Source: Nodosilinea sp. P-1105 (lineage in GTDB: Bacteria > Cyanobacteriota > Cyanobacteriia > Phormidesmidales > Phormidesmidaceae). From it: DNA of 50,416 nt. This document shows positions 17,324-27,421 of this stretch, piece by piece. The stretch lies in the NCBI RefSeq assembly GCF_012911975.1, contig NZ_SMDQ01000042.1, forward strand, positions 1 to 50,416, in the 5' to 3' direction. Positions within the stretch are counted from its first letter, which is position 1. Each line of letters opens with the position of its first letter. The translations under genes were made by a program, and so were the position numbers. The notes beneath the pieces were generated by a model. That model worked only from the letters and a program-made list of their open reading frames with translations. It ran no database searches and was not told where the DNA came from.

Positions 17324-19018
17324 CTAGCCCCTGGGGGTCAACGATCGATCAAACGGAGCTCGTAACAACTGCCAATCATCGACGGTGCCAATCACCTCGT
17401 GGTCGAGGTTTTCCAGTAACACCGCCTGGGCATTGACCCAGGCATAGGCCTCAGACAGCAAGTCCTGCCAATGGGCCAGGGGCTCTCCCAGATGGGGGGT
17501 ATAGGCGGTCAGCAACATCATGGTGTCTTGCTGGGCAAAGACAGACCCGGCCAGGGGGACATCCGGCAATGGCACCACATGGACGGGATTGTGGGCCAGG
17601 GTCGATGCGATCGCCCCCGTGTGTAAGGCCTGCTTAATATCTGGGCTATAGTTTCCCCACAACCCGGTCAAGAACACTGCCGCCAGCCCCAGCCAAGGCC
17701 CCATCAGCCAGCCCCCCTGCCACAGCCGCTGCTGGAGCAGGGGTACCCGTCCCTGGCGATTCAAACCAATGATCCAGGGAACCAATCCGCCAATGCCCCC
17801 CAACAGCCCCACCCATCCATAGAGCCGCAGCTCTGCTGAAATCAGTTCGCCAGGGGTGAGCAGCAGGGCCAACCCAGCTGAGATTAACCCCATGGCTAAC
17901 ACTCCCAACCCCCAGCCCAGGGCCAAAGCCACCCGATAGCGGCTGGGGGCCGCCGAGCGATACAACCGTCCTAAATAGTGCAACCCTACCGCAGCCAACA
18001 GCGCCATAAACGGATAGATCGGCAGAGCATAGGAGCCATGGCGCGGTTCCACTAGACTTAATCCCACCAGCAGCACCAGCGGATACCCCAGCCACAGGGT
18101 ACGACGCCCCACTTGAGGATTGCGACCCACCAGCCAGGCCCCCACCACGGTCAGCAACACCCAAGGCAGGGTGGTGAGCGGTACATGCCAGAGGTAGTAA
18201 GACAGCCTGGCAGTAGGTTCTAGGGTCATCGCAGGACCCCCCACCTCTGGGGACAACCCCAGCAAGCGCAACTGGCTCACCAGGGGATAGAGCGCCTCTA
18301 CCCCCTGGCGGGCGACGATGTGCCCCAGCCAAATACCGGTCGGAACTGTCCCTATCCCCAGACCACAGTACAGGCCAGGATTCTGCAAGTGGTGGTGACT
18401 GTGGCGCCCCCGCACCAGGTAGGGGAGCAGGGCCACCAGGGGCAGCACGGCCATTAGCCCATTCACCAGGAACCCGGCACTGAAGGCGATCCCAGCCCCT
18501 AACCCAGCCCCTAATCGCCGGGAAGGATCAGCTTCGCTATGGAGCAGAGCCCAAATTCCCAACAGAGGCAGGGTCGCCCCCAGCATGTCTGGGGTGCCCA
18601 GCTTGCTCGCCTGGCTCCACAGGGGTAATACCACCAAAATAGCCGCCCCCCACAGACCACTCACTGGGGGCAGAAGCCGCTGCCCCACCCGCCAGGTTAG
18701 CCCTAGGGTCATAGCCGCCGCCACCATAGCTGGCAACCGCACCGTTAGCTCGCTATAGCCAAACCAGTGGTAGCTCAAGGCCATCAGCCACAGTAACCCT
18801 GGCGGTTGATCCACCTGAGGCATCCCCCCCCAACCAACGGTAACCCAGTCATTGTGCTGGAGCATCCACCGGGCCTGCTGAGCATAGTAGGCTTCATCCG
18901 CCCGCAGGCTGGGTTCGGGATGATTCAGGTAGAGCAGGCCGCCGCCCCACAGCAGCAGCCATAGCCAGGGCTGTTGTAACAGCCAACGGGAACCATAGAA
19001 GAAGCGTTTAGAGATCAT
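17324..19018 (-). CDS. GT39/ArnT-like integral-membrane glycosyltransferase
   Basis: 564 residues from the ATG at 19018 (MISKRFFYGSRW); an in-frame ATG at 19093 adds an Arg/Pro-rich leader that looks untranslated. The first hydrophobic segment (LLQQPWLWLLLWGGGLLYL) is followed by the periplasmic loop motif LRADEAYYAQQARWM, with the catalytic-type Asp-Glu of PMT_2/ArnT enzymes, and VDQPPGLLWLMALSYHWF. About ten or more further membrane helices follow. Members transfer sugars from polyprenyl-phosphate carriers to lipid or protein. The acceptor here is unknown. It lies 29 bases upstream of the TsaC-like gene and is probably co-transcribed with it. Confidence 0.85.
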   Translation of the reverse strand: MISKRFFYGSRWLLQQPWLWLLLWGGGLLYLNHPEPSLRADEAYYAQQARWMLQHNDWVTVGWGGMPQVDQPPGLLWLMALSYHWFGYSELTVRLPAMVAAAMTLGLTWRVGQRLLPPVSGLWGAAILVVLPLWSQASKLGTPDMLGATLPLLGIWALLHSEADPSRRLGAGLGAGIAFSAGFLVNGLMAVLPLVALLPYLVRGRHSHHHLQNPGLYCGLGIGTVPTGIWLGHIVARQGVEALYPLVSQLRLLGLSPEVGGPAMTLEPTARLSYYLWHVPLTTLPWVLLTVVGAWLVGRNPQVGRRTLWLGYPLVLLVGLSLVEPRHGSYALPIYPFMALLAAVGLHYLGRLYRSAAPSRYRVALALGWGLGVLAMGLISAGLALLLTPGELISAELRLYGWVGLLGGIGGLVPWIIGLNRQGRVPLLQQRLWQGGWLMGPWLGLAAVFLTGLWGNYSPDIKQALHTGAIASTLAHNPVHVVPLPDVPLAGSVFAQQDTMMLLTAYTPHLGEPLAHWQDLLSEAYAWVNAQAVLLENLDHEVIGTVDDWQLLRAPFDRSLTPRG

Positions 19019-19093
19019 TGGCGCGGGCCATCCCCAGATTTTTATAATCCCCCTCAGCGGTAGATACGGTCTGGGCCTGAGGCTAGGGGGCAA

Positions 19094-19465
19094 TCTTAAC
19101 GGTGCGATTTAGCCCCCTATACTAAAGCCATTCCCAAAAACTGGCGCTTGAGTTTTGCAGAAATGGGGCTTTAATCAATGCCTATTTTCAAGGCCTGAAA
19201 CCTGGCAATCGCGACCTAACTCCAGATTCCTGGAACGCTTGTACAGATCCCAAAGGAGAGTCCACGAAGGGTTGTCCGTTCGCAAAACGTTCCTCAGGAA
19301 AGGATTGGGCGGTCCCCTCCTGGGAGGGGTGCCCGGAGGGCGGGGTGGGTTTCTCCGGGTTTGCATTAACCCACCCCTACCCCTCCCAAGGAGGGGATTT
19401 CGGACCTTGGCGCTACCAAATCTCTACATCTGTTAACCCTCAATTCAAGACTTGACGCTGCATTG
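19094..19465. other. 372-base spacer between the glycosyltransferase 5' end and the icd 3' end
   Basis: Apart from the G/C-rich inverted repeat at 19313-19397 I see no gene or RNA here. Reading frames across it are repeat translations. Confidence 0.5.
19313..19397. repeat. Long imperfect inverted repeat (CCCTCC/GGAGGG type)
   Basis: Arm 1 (19313-19351) begins TCCCCTCCTGGGAGGGG and ends GGGGTGGGTT. Arm 2 (19368-19397) is AACCCACCCC, TA and CCCCTCCCAAGGAGGGGA. The arms pair over most of their length, and each is itself palindromic. Single arms recur at 14753-14792 and 49087-49116, so this is a dispersed element. It could also act as the 3' hairpin of icd, whose stop is 69 bases away. Confidence 0.65.
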
Positions 19466-20893
19466 CTAATCGCCAAAGTGACGAATAATCGCCTCGGCAA
19501 ACTCCGAGCACTTGAGCGGTGGATTCACCGGCGGTTCCATCAGACGAGCCAGGTCGTAGGTGACTTCGCGGTTAGCGATCGCCCCACCAATCCCCTTTTT
19601 AATCAGATCGGCGGCTTCTTGCCAGCCCATATATTCCAGCATCATCACCCCTGACAGGATGACAGAACCGGGGTTAATCCGATCGAGACCGGCGTGCTTA
19701 GGGGCGGTACCGTGGGTGGCCTCAAAAATGGCGCAGGTATCGCCAATATTGGCCCCTGGCCCCATGCCCAGGCCGCCGACAATGGCTGCTGCCGCATCGG
19801 ACAGGTAGTCGCCGTTCAGGTTCATAGTGGCCAAGATCGAGTACTCATCGGGGCGAGTCTGAATTTGCTGGAAGATACTGTCGGCGATGCGATCGTTGAC
19901 CATCACCTTTTCTTTCCACTGGCCATTGCCGTGGGTATCCCAGATAGCCGCTAAAATTCCCTTAACCTCATCGCAGGCTTCAGCCTTTTTTTCGGGGGTG
20001 AGGGCATCGTAGCCGGGTTCCACCTGGCGGGCATTGTCCTCAATGGAAATATCGGGATTATGCTCCTTATTGCTCAGCACCCAGGATTCTCGCTCTGTCA
20101 CGCATTCGGCCCGAAATTCGGTGGTGGCTAACTCGTACCCCCAATCCCGGAACGCCCCTTCTGTGTATTTCATAATGTTGCCCTTATGCACCAGGGTGAC
20201 CTGCTGCTTGGCTTTAGGTAGCCGCAGGGCATGCTTCATGGCCCGCCGCACCAGCCGCTGGGTGCCAGTTTTACTGATCGGCTTAATGCCAATGCCAGCA
20301 TCTAGCGGAATTTGTTTTTTACCGTGCTCTGGGGTGGCGGGAATTAAATCGGTGTTCAGGATCTTGATTAACTGATCACAAATGGGGTCCCCCTGCTTCC
20401 ATTCGATGCCGAGGTAAATGTCCTCGGTATTTTCCCGATAGATGATCACATCTAGCTTTTCAGGACTGCGGTGGGGAGATGGGGTGCCAGCATAATATGT
20501 GCAGGGGCGAACACAGGCATAGAGATCGTTAATTTGACGCAAAGCCACGTTTAATGAGCGAATGCCACCCCCAATCGGGGTGGTCAGTGGCCCCTTAATC
20601 GCTACCCCATATTCGCGAATTGCTTGCAGGGTATCTTCTGGCAAGTATTGAAACGTACCGTACTGTTCACAGGCTTCGTCGCCAGCGTATACCTTAAACC
20701 AGACAATCTCCCGCTGGCCACCGTAGGCGGTCGCCACCGCCGCATCAAATACCCGCTGGGCCGCAGGCCAAATATCGACCCCCGTTCCATCCCCACGAAT
20801 GTAGGGAACTATAGGCGTATCTGGTACGACGGGTTCGCCATCTTTAAAGGTGATGCGTTCACCCACGGAGGGAGGAGTAATTCGTTCGTACAT
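19466..20893 (-). CDS. icd: NADP-dependent isocitrate dehydrogenase
   Basis: Converts isocitrate to 2-oxoglutarate, the main carbon skeleton for ammonium assimilation in cyanobacteria. 475 residues from the ATG at 20893 ([20 protein letters not shown]), matching cyanobacterial homologues in length and start; a frame extension to 20917 adds MSFRGQFA. Substrate-site elements include [21 protein letters not shown] and [14 protein letters not shown]; cofactor-site elements are [17 protein letters not shown] and [12 protein letters not shown]. It is divergent from the NarL-type regulator at 21071, with a 177-base shared promoter region. Confidence 0.96.
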   Translation of the reverse strand: MYERITPPSVGERITFKDGEPVVPDTPIVPYIRGDGTGVDIWPAAQRVFDAAVATAYGGQREIVWFKVYAGDEACEQYGTFQYLPEDTLQAIREYGVAIKGPLTTPIGGGIRSLNVALRQINDLYACVRPCTYYAGTPSPHRSPEKLDVIIYRENTEDIYLGIEWKQGDPICDQLIKILNTDLIPATPEHGKKQIPLDAGIGIKPISKTGTQRLVRRAMKHALRLPKAKQQVTLVHKGNIMKYTEGAFRDWGYELATTEFRAECVTERESWVLSNKEHNPDISIEDNARQVEPGYDALTPEKKAEACDEVKGILAAIWDTHGNGQWKEKVMVNDRIADSIFQQIQTRPDEYSILATMNLNGDYLSDAAAAIVGGLGMGPGANIGDTCAIFEATHGTAPKHAGLDRINPGSVILSGVMMLEYMGWQEAADLIKKGIGGAIANREVTYDLARLMEPPVNPPLKCSEFAEAIIRHFGD

Positions 20894-21070
20894 CGCAAAC
20901 TGCCCGCGAAACGACAAAACAACCCATAGTCTAATCCGCTTTTGGGGCTTAGAACCGCTTATGTTACACCGTTTTCTGGTTTCCCTAGCGGCTGTCCTTA
21001 GCGCCTCTTGTTTCTGCCTGTAGGCCCTGGCCTATGGCCCATGTCCTGACTATCGTTGAAGCCTTGAACC

Positions 21071-21709
21071 ATGAGCACAGTCCTAATTGTTGATGATGAC
21101 CAGATTCTACAGATGGCCCTCACCCGCCGGCTAAAGACCCAAGGATTTGAGGTGATCAATGCCTTGTCGGGCCAAGAAGCCCTTACCCTGCTCAGTCGAC
21201 AACCAGCCGATGTGGTGGTTTCCGATGTGGTGATGCCAGAAATGAGTGGGTTTGAGTTTTGCCATCAACTGCGATCTAGACCAGGGGGCGACATCATCCC
21301 GTTTATTTTTTTGTCCAGTCAAGGGGATGTGGATAACCGGGTCAAAGGCCACCTGATTGGAGCCGATGACTATTTGGTGAAACCGTTTCATGCCAAGGAG
21401 CTGATCGCGAAAGTCAAGGGGGCGATCGCCCGTTCCCAGCGGCTGTATGAGGCGATGACCCAATCTCGCCCACCCGCCCCATCAACCCCTCCCCCATTGC
21501 CCCTCACCCCAGCCGAAGAAAAGGTATTTTGGGAAGTGGTGCAGGGGTTTACCAACAAACAGATTGGTGAGCACCTGTTTATCAGCCCCCGGACAGTCCA
21601 AACCCATCTCAGCAATATGCTGGCCAAGCTGAAGCTGGAAAATCGCTCTCAGCTGGTGCGCTTTGCCTTTGAGCAGGGGTACCAGCCGCCAAAAGAGTCG
21701 GAGGCATAG
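21071..21709 (+). CDS. NarL/LuxR-type response regulator
   Basis: 212 residues. The receiver has acidic residues Asp8-Asp10, phosphoacceptor Asp52 (VVVSDVVMP), switch Ser in FLSSQG and Lys in YLVKPF. A proline-rich linker (RPPAPSTPPPLPL) precedes a LuxR-type helix-turn-helix from about 148 to 205 (LTPAEEKVFWEV, NKQIGEHLFISPRTVQTHLS). No kinase is adjacent; it is divergent from icd. The stop codon TAG is followed by TGTTCTGTCAAG, which resembles the flank of MITE-like copy 1 (TAGTGGTCTGTCAAGG). Confidence 0.93.
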   Translation: MSTVLIVDDDQILQMALTRRLKTQGFEVINALSGQEALTLLSRQPADVVVSDVVMPEMSGFEFCHQLRSRPGGDIIPFIFLSSQGDVDNRVKGHLIGADDYLVKPFHAKELIAKVKGAIARSQRLYEAMTQSRPPAPSTPPPLPLTPAEEKVFWEVVQGFTNKQIGEHLFISPRTVQTHLSNMLAKLKLENRSQLVRFAFEQGYQPPKESEA

Positions 21710-21740
21710 TGTTCTGTCAAGCCAGAAGTGACGGGTCAGC

Positions 21741-21808
21741 AGGGTTCACGGTATACGGTGCAAGGTCTATGGATCGCCTTAAACCGCACACCATAAACCG
21801 TGAACCCT
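21741..21808. terminator. Large hairpin between convergent regulator and nadB genes
   Basis: AGGGTTCACGGT (21741-21752) pairs perfectly with ACCGTGAACCCT (21797-21808), and partial pairing continues inward (ACGGTGC with GCACACC). A TTTTTTT run lies about 21 bases further on at 21830-21836. It sits 31 bases after the regulator stop. It is probably a 3'-end structure for that plus-strand transcript, although the distance to the T-run is long for a classical intrinsic terminator. Confidence 0.55.
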
Positions 21809-21846
21809 AAGTCACATCTGTCGTCATTATTTTTTTGACTGACTAA

Positions 21847-21941
21847 TAGTACTTCACGACAGAAATGACTCACCTACTTCCGTCAGCCCAAACTTCTGTC
21901 TAGGGCGGGATTCTCTTTCTGCCTGCTGCCTTCTTGTACTA
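21847..21941 (+). repeat. MITE-like repeat, copy 2 (ends on the nadB stop codon)
   Basis: A 95-bp element bounded by TAGTAC (21847) and GTACTA (21941). On the minus strand it starts TAGTACAAGAAGGCAGCAGG and contains GAATCCCGCCCTAGACAGAA and TTTGGGCTGACGGAAGTAGG, collinear with copy 1. The first triplet on that strand is the nadB stop codon TAG. It shares with copy 3 the run ACTTCTGTCTAGGGCGGGAT or a close variant. Confidence 0.75.
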
Positions 21942-23639
21942 GTCGACCCTGGCCCGCCGCCATCCCTGGTGCTGATCCACCAGGGTGTGGGCCTGCCAGT
22001 CAGCAGCGGTAGCTGGAAAGTCACTACGGTAATGGCCGCCCCGACTCTCCGTACGGAAGGCGGCGCTGCGGAGGATCAAGTCGGCAATGTCGTAGAGGTT
22101 GCGTAGTTCGCCCCAGGCGCGCATTTGCTCGTGGCTGAGGGGGCAGGGGCAGGGGCAGGCTACCCCTGGAACTAGTGCCTTAACCCACTGACTGAGAGGG
22201 CTGGCTTGGGCCTGCTGCTGCCAGGCCACTACGGTGGCGATCGCCTCCTCCAGCCCCTGTTGATGGCGACTAATGGCGGCCCGCTCCCACATTAGCTGGG
22301 TCAGGTGGTGCCGCTGGCGCTGCATCGCCTCCAGGCTGTGATCCGTCCAGCCATGGGGATTGGGCCAGCCAAGGGGATTGGGCAGAACCTCTGGAATCAA
22401 AGGTTTATAGGGGTGGGGCTTCACCAACCCTGGCTGCAGGGGTAAGTGGGCCAGTTCCGCCCCATACACCAGACATTCCAGCAGAGAATTGCTGGCTAGG
22501 CGGTTGGCTCCATGGACGCCAGTACTGGCATTTTCCCCCACTGCATAGAGGCGGGGGATGGTCGTCTGGCTGTGCAGGTCAGTGGTAATGCCCCCCATCC
22601 AGTAGTGGGCGGCGGGGGAAACGGGCACCAATTGGGTCAGGGGGTCGCAGCCCCAGGTGCGACACACCTTGATGATGTTGGGAAAGCGGTACTGTAGCCG
22701 ATCGGTGGGGATGGGGCGCATGTCCAGCCAGACATGGGCTTTCCCCGTGCGCTGCAAGTGATGGAAAATGGCGCGGCTGACCACATCCCGGGGGGCCAGC
22801 TCGCCATCGGGATGATAGGCTTTGGCGAAGCGATCGCCGTCGTCGTCCACCAGATGTGCCCCTTCCCCTCGTACCGCTTCACTAATGAGAAACGGCGGTG
22901 CTCCGGGCTGGGTCAGACAGGTGGGGTGAAACTGGACAAATTCCAAATCCCGCAACTGACCGCCCGCCCGCCAGGCCATCGCTACCCCATCGCCAGTGCT
23001 AGCGGCCGGGTTGGTGGTGTGCACATAAACTTGGCCACCACCGCCGGTAGCCAGCACCGTCGCCTGGGCCGATATCCACTGCAACTGACCTTGATCAGCC
23101 ACCAAGGCCCCTTGACATTGCCCCTGGTGCAACCACAAATCAATGGCAAAGGCCCCTTCTAAAACCGTTATGTTAGGCCGTTGTAAGACGGCCTCTGCCA
23201 AAATAGACACCACTGCCCGGCCCGTGGTGTCAGCGGCATGCAAAACCCGACGACGAGAATGGGCCGCCTCCAGGGTCATGGCCAACTGGCCAGCATTGCG
23301 GTCAAAGGCCACTCCCAGGTCGACCAATCGTTCAATGCAGGGGGCGGCATGGGCAACCAGGTGATCAACGGCAGCGCGATCGCACAACCCCGCTCCCGCT
23401 CGCATGGTGTCTTCTCGATGCAACTTAACTGAGTCATCGGCAGCTAGGGCGGCGGCAATTCCCCCCTGAGCCCAATCGCTGGCTGATAGGGACAGGTTGT
23501 CTTTGGTGATCAGCCCGATGCGCCATTGGGATGGAATCGACAGGGTGGCATAGAGCCCCGCTGCCCCACCCCCGATTACGAGTACATCAAAGTCATAGGG
23601 CGGGGGGACAGCCCCCTGAGCTCGGTTGATCTGGGTCAA
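21939..23639 (-). CDS. nadB: L-aspartate oxidase
   Basis: FAD enzyme oxidising aspartate to iminoaspartate, the first step of NAD synthesis in prokaryotes; 566 residues. The FAD-binding VIGGGAAGLYATLS is at about 21-34. Also visible are SLSASDWAQGGIAAA, HAADTTGRAVV, LEFVQFHPT, SEAVRGEGAHLVD, the catalytic APRDVVSRAI and HYWMGGITTD. The start is a TTG at 23639, supported by AGGAGG with a 5-base spacing, which decides the start even though it is not ATG. The UAG stop coincides with the end of MITE-like copy 2. Confidence 0.95.
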   Translation of the reverse strand: MTQINRAQGAVPPPYDFDVLVIGGGAAGLYATLSIPSQWRIGLITKDNLSLSASDWAQGGIAAALAADDSVKLHREDTMRAGAGLCDRAAVDHLVAHAAPCIERLVDLGVAFDRNAGQLAMTLEAAHSRRRVLHAADTTGRAVVSILAEAVLQRPNITVLEGAFAIDLWLHQGQCQGALVADQGQLQWISAQATVLATGGGGQVYVHTTNPAASTGDGVAMAWRAGGQLRDLEFVQFHPTCLTQPGAPPFLISEAVRGEGAHLVDDDGDRFAKAYHPDGELAPRDVVSRAIFHHLQRTGKAHVWLDMRPIPTDRLQYRFPNIIKVCRTWGCDPLTQLVPVSPAAHYWMGGITTDLHSQTTIPRLYAVGENASTGVHGANRLASNSLLECLVYGAELAHLPLQPGLVKPHPYKPLIPEVLPNPLGWPNPHGWTDHSLEAMQRQRHHLTQLMWERAAISRHQQGLEEAIATVVAWQQQAQASPLSQWVKALVPGVACPCPCPLSHEQMRAWGELRNLYDIADLILRSAAFRTESRGGHYRSDFPATAADWQAHTLVDQHQGWRRARVD

Positions 23640-23767
23640 ACCCCCCTCCTAAAAACTAGAGAAGCCCTCCCTAGCAATGATCCCCTTGTCCGGGACATTG
23701 ATAGGGAGAGCCTGGGACTAGTGCTATCTGCCGTCACCGCCAGTGAAGGTAGTGATCGGTTCATCCC

Positions 23768-24199
23768 TTACTTGTAGACACCATTATTAAAGCGATCGGC
23801 TCCTTGTACCAAGGCGGGATCCGGTTCGGTGACCGCAAAGTTATCCAAGTTTGCTTTCAAAATATCCAATTGCTGCTGGCTTAACCCCGGCAGATCTAGC
23901 ACCGCTTCGACGCTATCGTAGGGGGCATTCAACAAAATTTTGCGGGCCAGGGTAGGGTATAGCCCTGGATATTTTCTAAAGCTCTGAACGTTGGCGTTGT
24001 TCAGATCTAGCTTGGCACCGTAGGCTGTACCGAGCTTAGCATCAACCGCATTTTCAGGGATGTCTTCTGCAATGTATGCCATGTCTGACACCCGAATGGC
24101 ACCTAGGGAAGCAGCGGTAGCTGGTTGAGCTACCCCAACACTGCCCCACAGCCCAATGAGCAAGCTAATTCCAACGAGTAGACCAACCAGTCGTTTCAT
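23768..24199 (-). CDS. psbU: Photosystem II 12 kDa extrinsic protein PsbU
   Basis: 143 residues. A signal peptide spans about 1-30 ([20 protein letters not shown] up to PATA-AS), sending it to the thylakoid lumen, where it caps and stabilises the manganese cluster. The mature part has the two helix-hairpin-helix-like units of the family: [20 protein letters not shown] and [20 protein letters not shown]. Length and C terminus ([10 protein letters not shown]) are typical. It is monocistronic or the last gene after xfp. The 194-base spacer 24200-24393 should hold its promoter. Confidence 0.95.
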   Translation of the reverse strand: MKRLVGLLVGISLLIGLWGSVGVAQPATAASLGAIRVSDMAYIAEDIPENAVDAKLGTAYGAKLDLNNANVQSFRKYPGLYPTLARKILLNAPYDSVEAVLDLPGLSQQQLDILKANLDNFAVTEPDPALVQGADRFNNGVYK

Positions 24200-24393
24200 C
24201 TACCTAAATCCTCTCCTACTAAATCGAATTCTATACACAGCATTTCTAAGAGCCTACCATTTTCCATCCGCTTATCGGTGTTTGGCCTGGGGATGTCATG
24301 TCTGTTCTCAGGGTTTGCCTAAGCCAATGCTGTATTTAGTAAAGCATCCGTTCTAGTTGCCTGCCAACGGTAGCAGGACAAGGTGGAGCTCGA

Positions 24394-26793
24394 TCAATAG
24401 GGCCAGGTCCAATGGACAATATCATCTGGATCGCGCCCCTCTTGGTGGGCATAGGTCAGGCATTCGATGATTTTGTTTTTCATCCGTTCCTTCACATGGC
24501 CCGCCGCAGAACCCAGCTTGGGCACCCGGTCAATCACATCAATCACCAGGTTAAACCGGTCAATCTCATTGTTGATCGCCAGTTCCAGAGGGGTATTGAT
24601 GTTGCCCTGTTCCTTATAGCCCCGCACGTGAATCCGTTCTTGCTTTGAACGACGGTACACCAGCTTGTGAATCAACCAGGGATAACCATGGAAGTTAAAG
24701 ATTACTGGCTTATCTTTGGTGAACAGGGAGTCAAAGTCGCGATCGCTGAGCCCGTGGGGATGCTCTCCTTCTGAGATCAGGGTAAATAAATCTACCACGT
24801 TAATAAATCGCACCTTCAGGTAGGGGAACTCTTCCCGCAGAATGGCCGTGGCTGCCAGGGACTCTTTTGTGGTGATGTCACCACAGCAGGCCATAATCAC
24901 ATCAGGGATATCGGGTTCGGTGCCACAGTCGTCATTACTGGCCCAGTCCCAAATGCCGATACCCTTGGTGCAGTGTTTGACCGCCTCATCCATAGGCAGG
25001 TACTGCAAGTGGTTTTGCTTATCCGACACGATTACGTTGATGTAGTCCACACTGCGGAAGCAGTGGTCGGCTACCGACAGTAGGCAGTTGGCATCGGGGG
25101 GAAAGTAGACCCGCACCACGTCGGGGCTTTTATTAGTGACCAGGTCCACATAGCCCGGATCTTGGTGGCTAAAGCCGTTGTGGTCTTGTCGCCAGACCAA
25201 AGAGGACAGCAGAATATTCAGCGAAGACACTGACCGCCGCCAGGGCACGTGGTTTTTGCAGATATCCAGCCACTTGGCATGCTGGTTAAACATGGAGTCC
25301 ACCACGTGGGCAAAGGCTTCGTAGGTGTGAAATAGTCCATGACGACCGGTGAGCAAGTAGCCCTCAAGCCACCCCTGTAGGGTGTGTTCGCTTAACATTT
25401 CCATTACCCGACCGTCCCGTGATAGCTGGCTACCGTCCAGGTCTTCGGGTAGGAAGTCGGCCATCCATACCTTTTTGGTCACCTCATACACCGGGTGCAG
25501 TCGGTTGGAGGCAGTTTCGTCAGGCCCCATCAGCCGAAAGTTTTTTGGGTTATCGCGCATGATCTCACGCATCAAGATGCCCAGGGCCTTGGTGTTTTCA
25601 AACTCCACCGTGCCATGTTTGGACACCTCAATGGCATAGTCCCGAAAATCCGGCATGTTTAACGCTTTGCGCACCAGTCCCCCATTGGCATGGGGGTTGG
25701 CGCTCATGCGTCGGTGGCCGCTGGGAGCCAGCTCCTTCAGTTCTGGAATCAGGGTGCCGTTTTCATCGAACAACTCCTCTGGTTTATAGCTGCGCATCCA
25801 GGCTTCTAGCTTTTTCAGGTGGTCTGGGTTGCTGTGCATGCCGCCCATGGGGACCTGGTGCGCCCGCCAGAATCCTTCTACTTTGTGGCCATCGACTTCT
25901 TGAGGGCCAGTCCAACCCTTAGGGGTGCGTAGCACAATCATCGGCCAACGGGGACGCTCCACATGACCGCTAATGCGAGCTTCCCGCTGCACAGTCTTGA
26001 TCTGTAAAACACATTCTTCCATCACTGCGGCCATGCGCTGGTGCATCTCATCTGGGTCGTGGCCTTCCACAAAATAGGGGGTATAGCCATAGCCCCGGAA
26101 TAGGGCCTCGAGTTCCTCATGGGAAATGCGAGCCAGAATTGTAGGGTTAGCAATCTTGTAGCCGTTCAGATTGAGAATGGGCAACACGGCCCCATCCCGA
26201 ACTGGGTTAATAAATTTATTGGAATGCCAGGCGGTGGCGAGAGGCCCGGTTTCGGCTTCACCGTCCCCCACCACACAGGCTACGATCAGGTCTGGGTTGT
26301 CTAGTACCGCCCCAAAGGAATGGGAGAGACAATAGCCTAACTCCCCCCCTTCATGGATAGATCCTGGGGTTTCAGGGGTGACGTGGCTACCGATGTGCCC
26401 AGGGAAGGAAAATTGCTTGAAGAACCGCCGCATCCCTTCGGCATCTTCGCTCTTGTCGGGGTAGATTTCAGAATAGGTACCTTCTAAATAAACTGGTCCC
26501 AGTACTCCCGGGGCACCGTGACCTGGCCCAGCCACAAAGACCATATCCAGATCGTACTTCTTAATCAGCCGGTTGCAGTGGATATAGGTGAAGCTGAGGG
26601 CGGGGGAGGCTCCCCAGTGCCCCAAAAGCCGATATTTAACATGCTCGGCTAGCAGGGGTTCCCGCAGCAGCGGGTTGTCCCGCAGGTAAATCATCCCTAC
26701 TGCCAAATAGTGACAGGCCCGCCAGTAGGCGTGCATTTTACGCAGCTCTTCAGGACTAAGAGGCTCAGTTTTGGAAGGGGTTGCAACTACCAT
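24394..26793 (-). CDS. xfp: Phosphoketolase (xylulose-5-P/fructose-6-P)
   Basis: Thiamine-diphosphate enzyme splitting xylulose-5-phosphate (and often fructose-6-phosphate) to acetyl phosphate and a sugar phosphate. 799 residues from the ATG at 26793, the usual family length; the frame is open to 26862, adding [17 protein letters not shown], which looks like leader. Family signatures: [45 protein letters not shown], and the C-terminal [20 protein letters not shown]. In cyanobacteria this route matters for acetate/acetyl-CoA supply in the dark. The long upstream spacer carries a leader hairpin, 19-bp direct repeats and a nested inverted repeat, so elaborate control is possible. Confidence 0.95.
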   Translation of the reverse strand: MVVATPSKTEPLSPEELRKMHAYWRACHYLAVGMIYLRDNPLLREPLLAEHVKYRLLGHWGASPALSFTYIHCNRLIKKYDLDMVFVAGPGHGAPGVLGPVYLEGTYSEIYPDKSEDAEGMRRFFKQFSFPGHIGSHVTPETPGSIHEGGELGYCLSHSFGAVLDNPDLIVACVVGDGEAETGPLATAWHSNKFINPVRDGAVLPILNLNGYKIANPTILARISHEELEALFRGYGYTPYFVEGHDPDEMHQRMAAVMEECVLQIKTVQREARISGHVERPRWPMIVLRTPKGWTGPQEVDGHKVEGFWRAHQVPMGGMHSNPDHLKKLEAWMRSYKPEELFDENGTLIPELKELAPSGHRRMSANPHANGGLVRKALNMPDFRDYAIEVSKHGTVEFENTKALGILMREIMRDNPKNFRLMGPDETASNRLHPVYEVTKKVWMADFLPEDLDGSQLSRDGRVMEMLSEHTLQGWLEGYLLTGRHGLFHTYEAFAHVVDSMFNQHAKWLDICKNHVPWRRSVSSLNILLSSLVWRQDHNGFSHQDPGYVDLVTNKSPDVVRVYFPPDANCLLSVADHCFRSVDYINVIVSDKQNHLQYLPMDEAVKHCTKGIGIWDWASNDDCGTEPDIPDVIMACCGDITTKESLAATAILREEFPYLKVRFINVVDLFTLISEGEHPHGLSDRDFDSLFTKDKPVIFNFHGYPWLIHKLVYRRSKQERIHVRGYKEQGNINTPLELAINNEIDRFNLVIDVIDRVPKLGSAAGHVKERMKNKIIECLTYAHQEGRDPDDIVHWTWPY

Positions 26794-26876
26794 AGGATTA
26801 TAGACTTCTGGGTAAAGTGCTGGTATGAACAGTAGTTCGGCCAAATCAGTAGGCAAAACCATCTAAGGGTTGACAT

Positions 26877-26925
26877 CAGGTTTCTCTACTGCTGAAGTAA
26901 AAAGCATTAAAGCAATAGAAACCTG
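26877..26925 (-). promoter_or_regulatory. Inverted repeat in the phosphoketolase leader
   Basis: CAGGTTTCT (26877-26885) and AGAAACCTG (26917-26925) are perfect 9-bp complements around a 31-base loop, 84 bases before the proposed xfp ATG and directly before the upstream in-frame ATG at 26862. It could be an operator dyad or a leader RNA stem. Confidence 0.45.
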
Positions 26926-27020
26926 TCTAGGATTGCGATCACCAATCATTGCTATTGAAGCAATCAATGGAACAATGAAAACTTATCAGACCACTTTTAA
27001 GGCAGGATTATGCTCCTTAT

Positions 27021-27077
27021 AGAAGCGTTAAGGCATTATAGAAGCGTTAAGGCATTATAGAAACGTTAAGGCATTGC
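27021..27077. repeat. Three 19-bp direct repeats upstream of phosphoketolase
   Basis: AGAAGCGTTAAGGCATTAT occurs twice exactly (27021-27039, 27040-27058), and a third time as AGAAACGTTAAGGCATTGC (27059-27077). They lie 228-284 bases upstream of the xfp start. Head-to-tail spacing of 19 bases is close to two helical turns, as in arrays of regulator-binding sites. Confidence 0.6.
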
Positions 27078-27317
27078 CGCAGGCCCTTAAAGCCATTGGT
27101 TTCTGGGATTTGCGAATCTTGTAACTTTGATCACTAACGATTTCTAACGTTTATTTTTGTAAGGTTCCAGCTAATAACGTCAGAATAACGTCATTCGTCG
27201 GTTTTCAGAGTTAGATTCAGATTGATTTAAGAAAGTCGCAGTCAAATTCACCGTAGTCCCGACAACATCTAGCTATTATTCAAACGTGGGATTTCACAGA
27301 TTTTTGTCAATTCTGAA

Positions 27318-27421
27318 CATCTATAAAAGATACCAGTAGCAAAATAAACCAAATCCAAGTCTAGATCTGGAATTCTGCCTGTGGAAAAACTCCAGATCCC
27401 GAGCTGGACTTGATATAGATG
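27318..27421 (-). ncRNA. Nested inverted repeat, candidate structured RNA
   Basis: Three collinear perfect stems can form one long interrupted hairpin: CATCTATA (27318-27325) with TATAGATG (27414-27421); CAAGTC (27356-27361) with GACTTG (27407-27412); ATCTGGA (27365-27371) with TCCAGAT (27391-27397). The terminal loop is 19 bases. It is placed on the minus strand because both flanking genes are on it: it lies 149 bases after the recA stop and some 520 bases before xfp. It could equally be a DNA cruciform or a decayed repeat. Confidence 0.35.
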
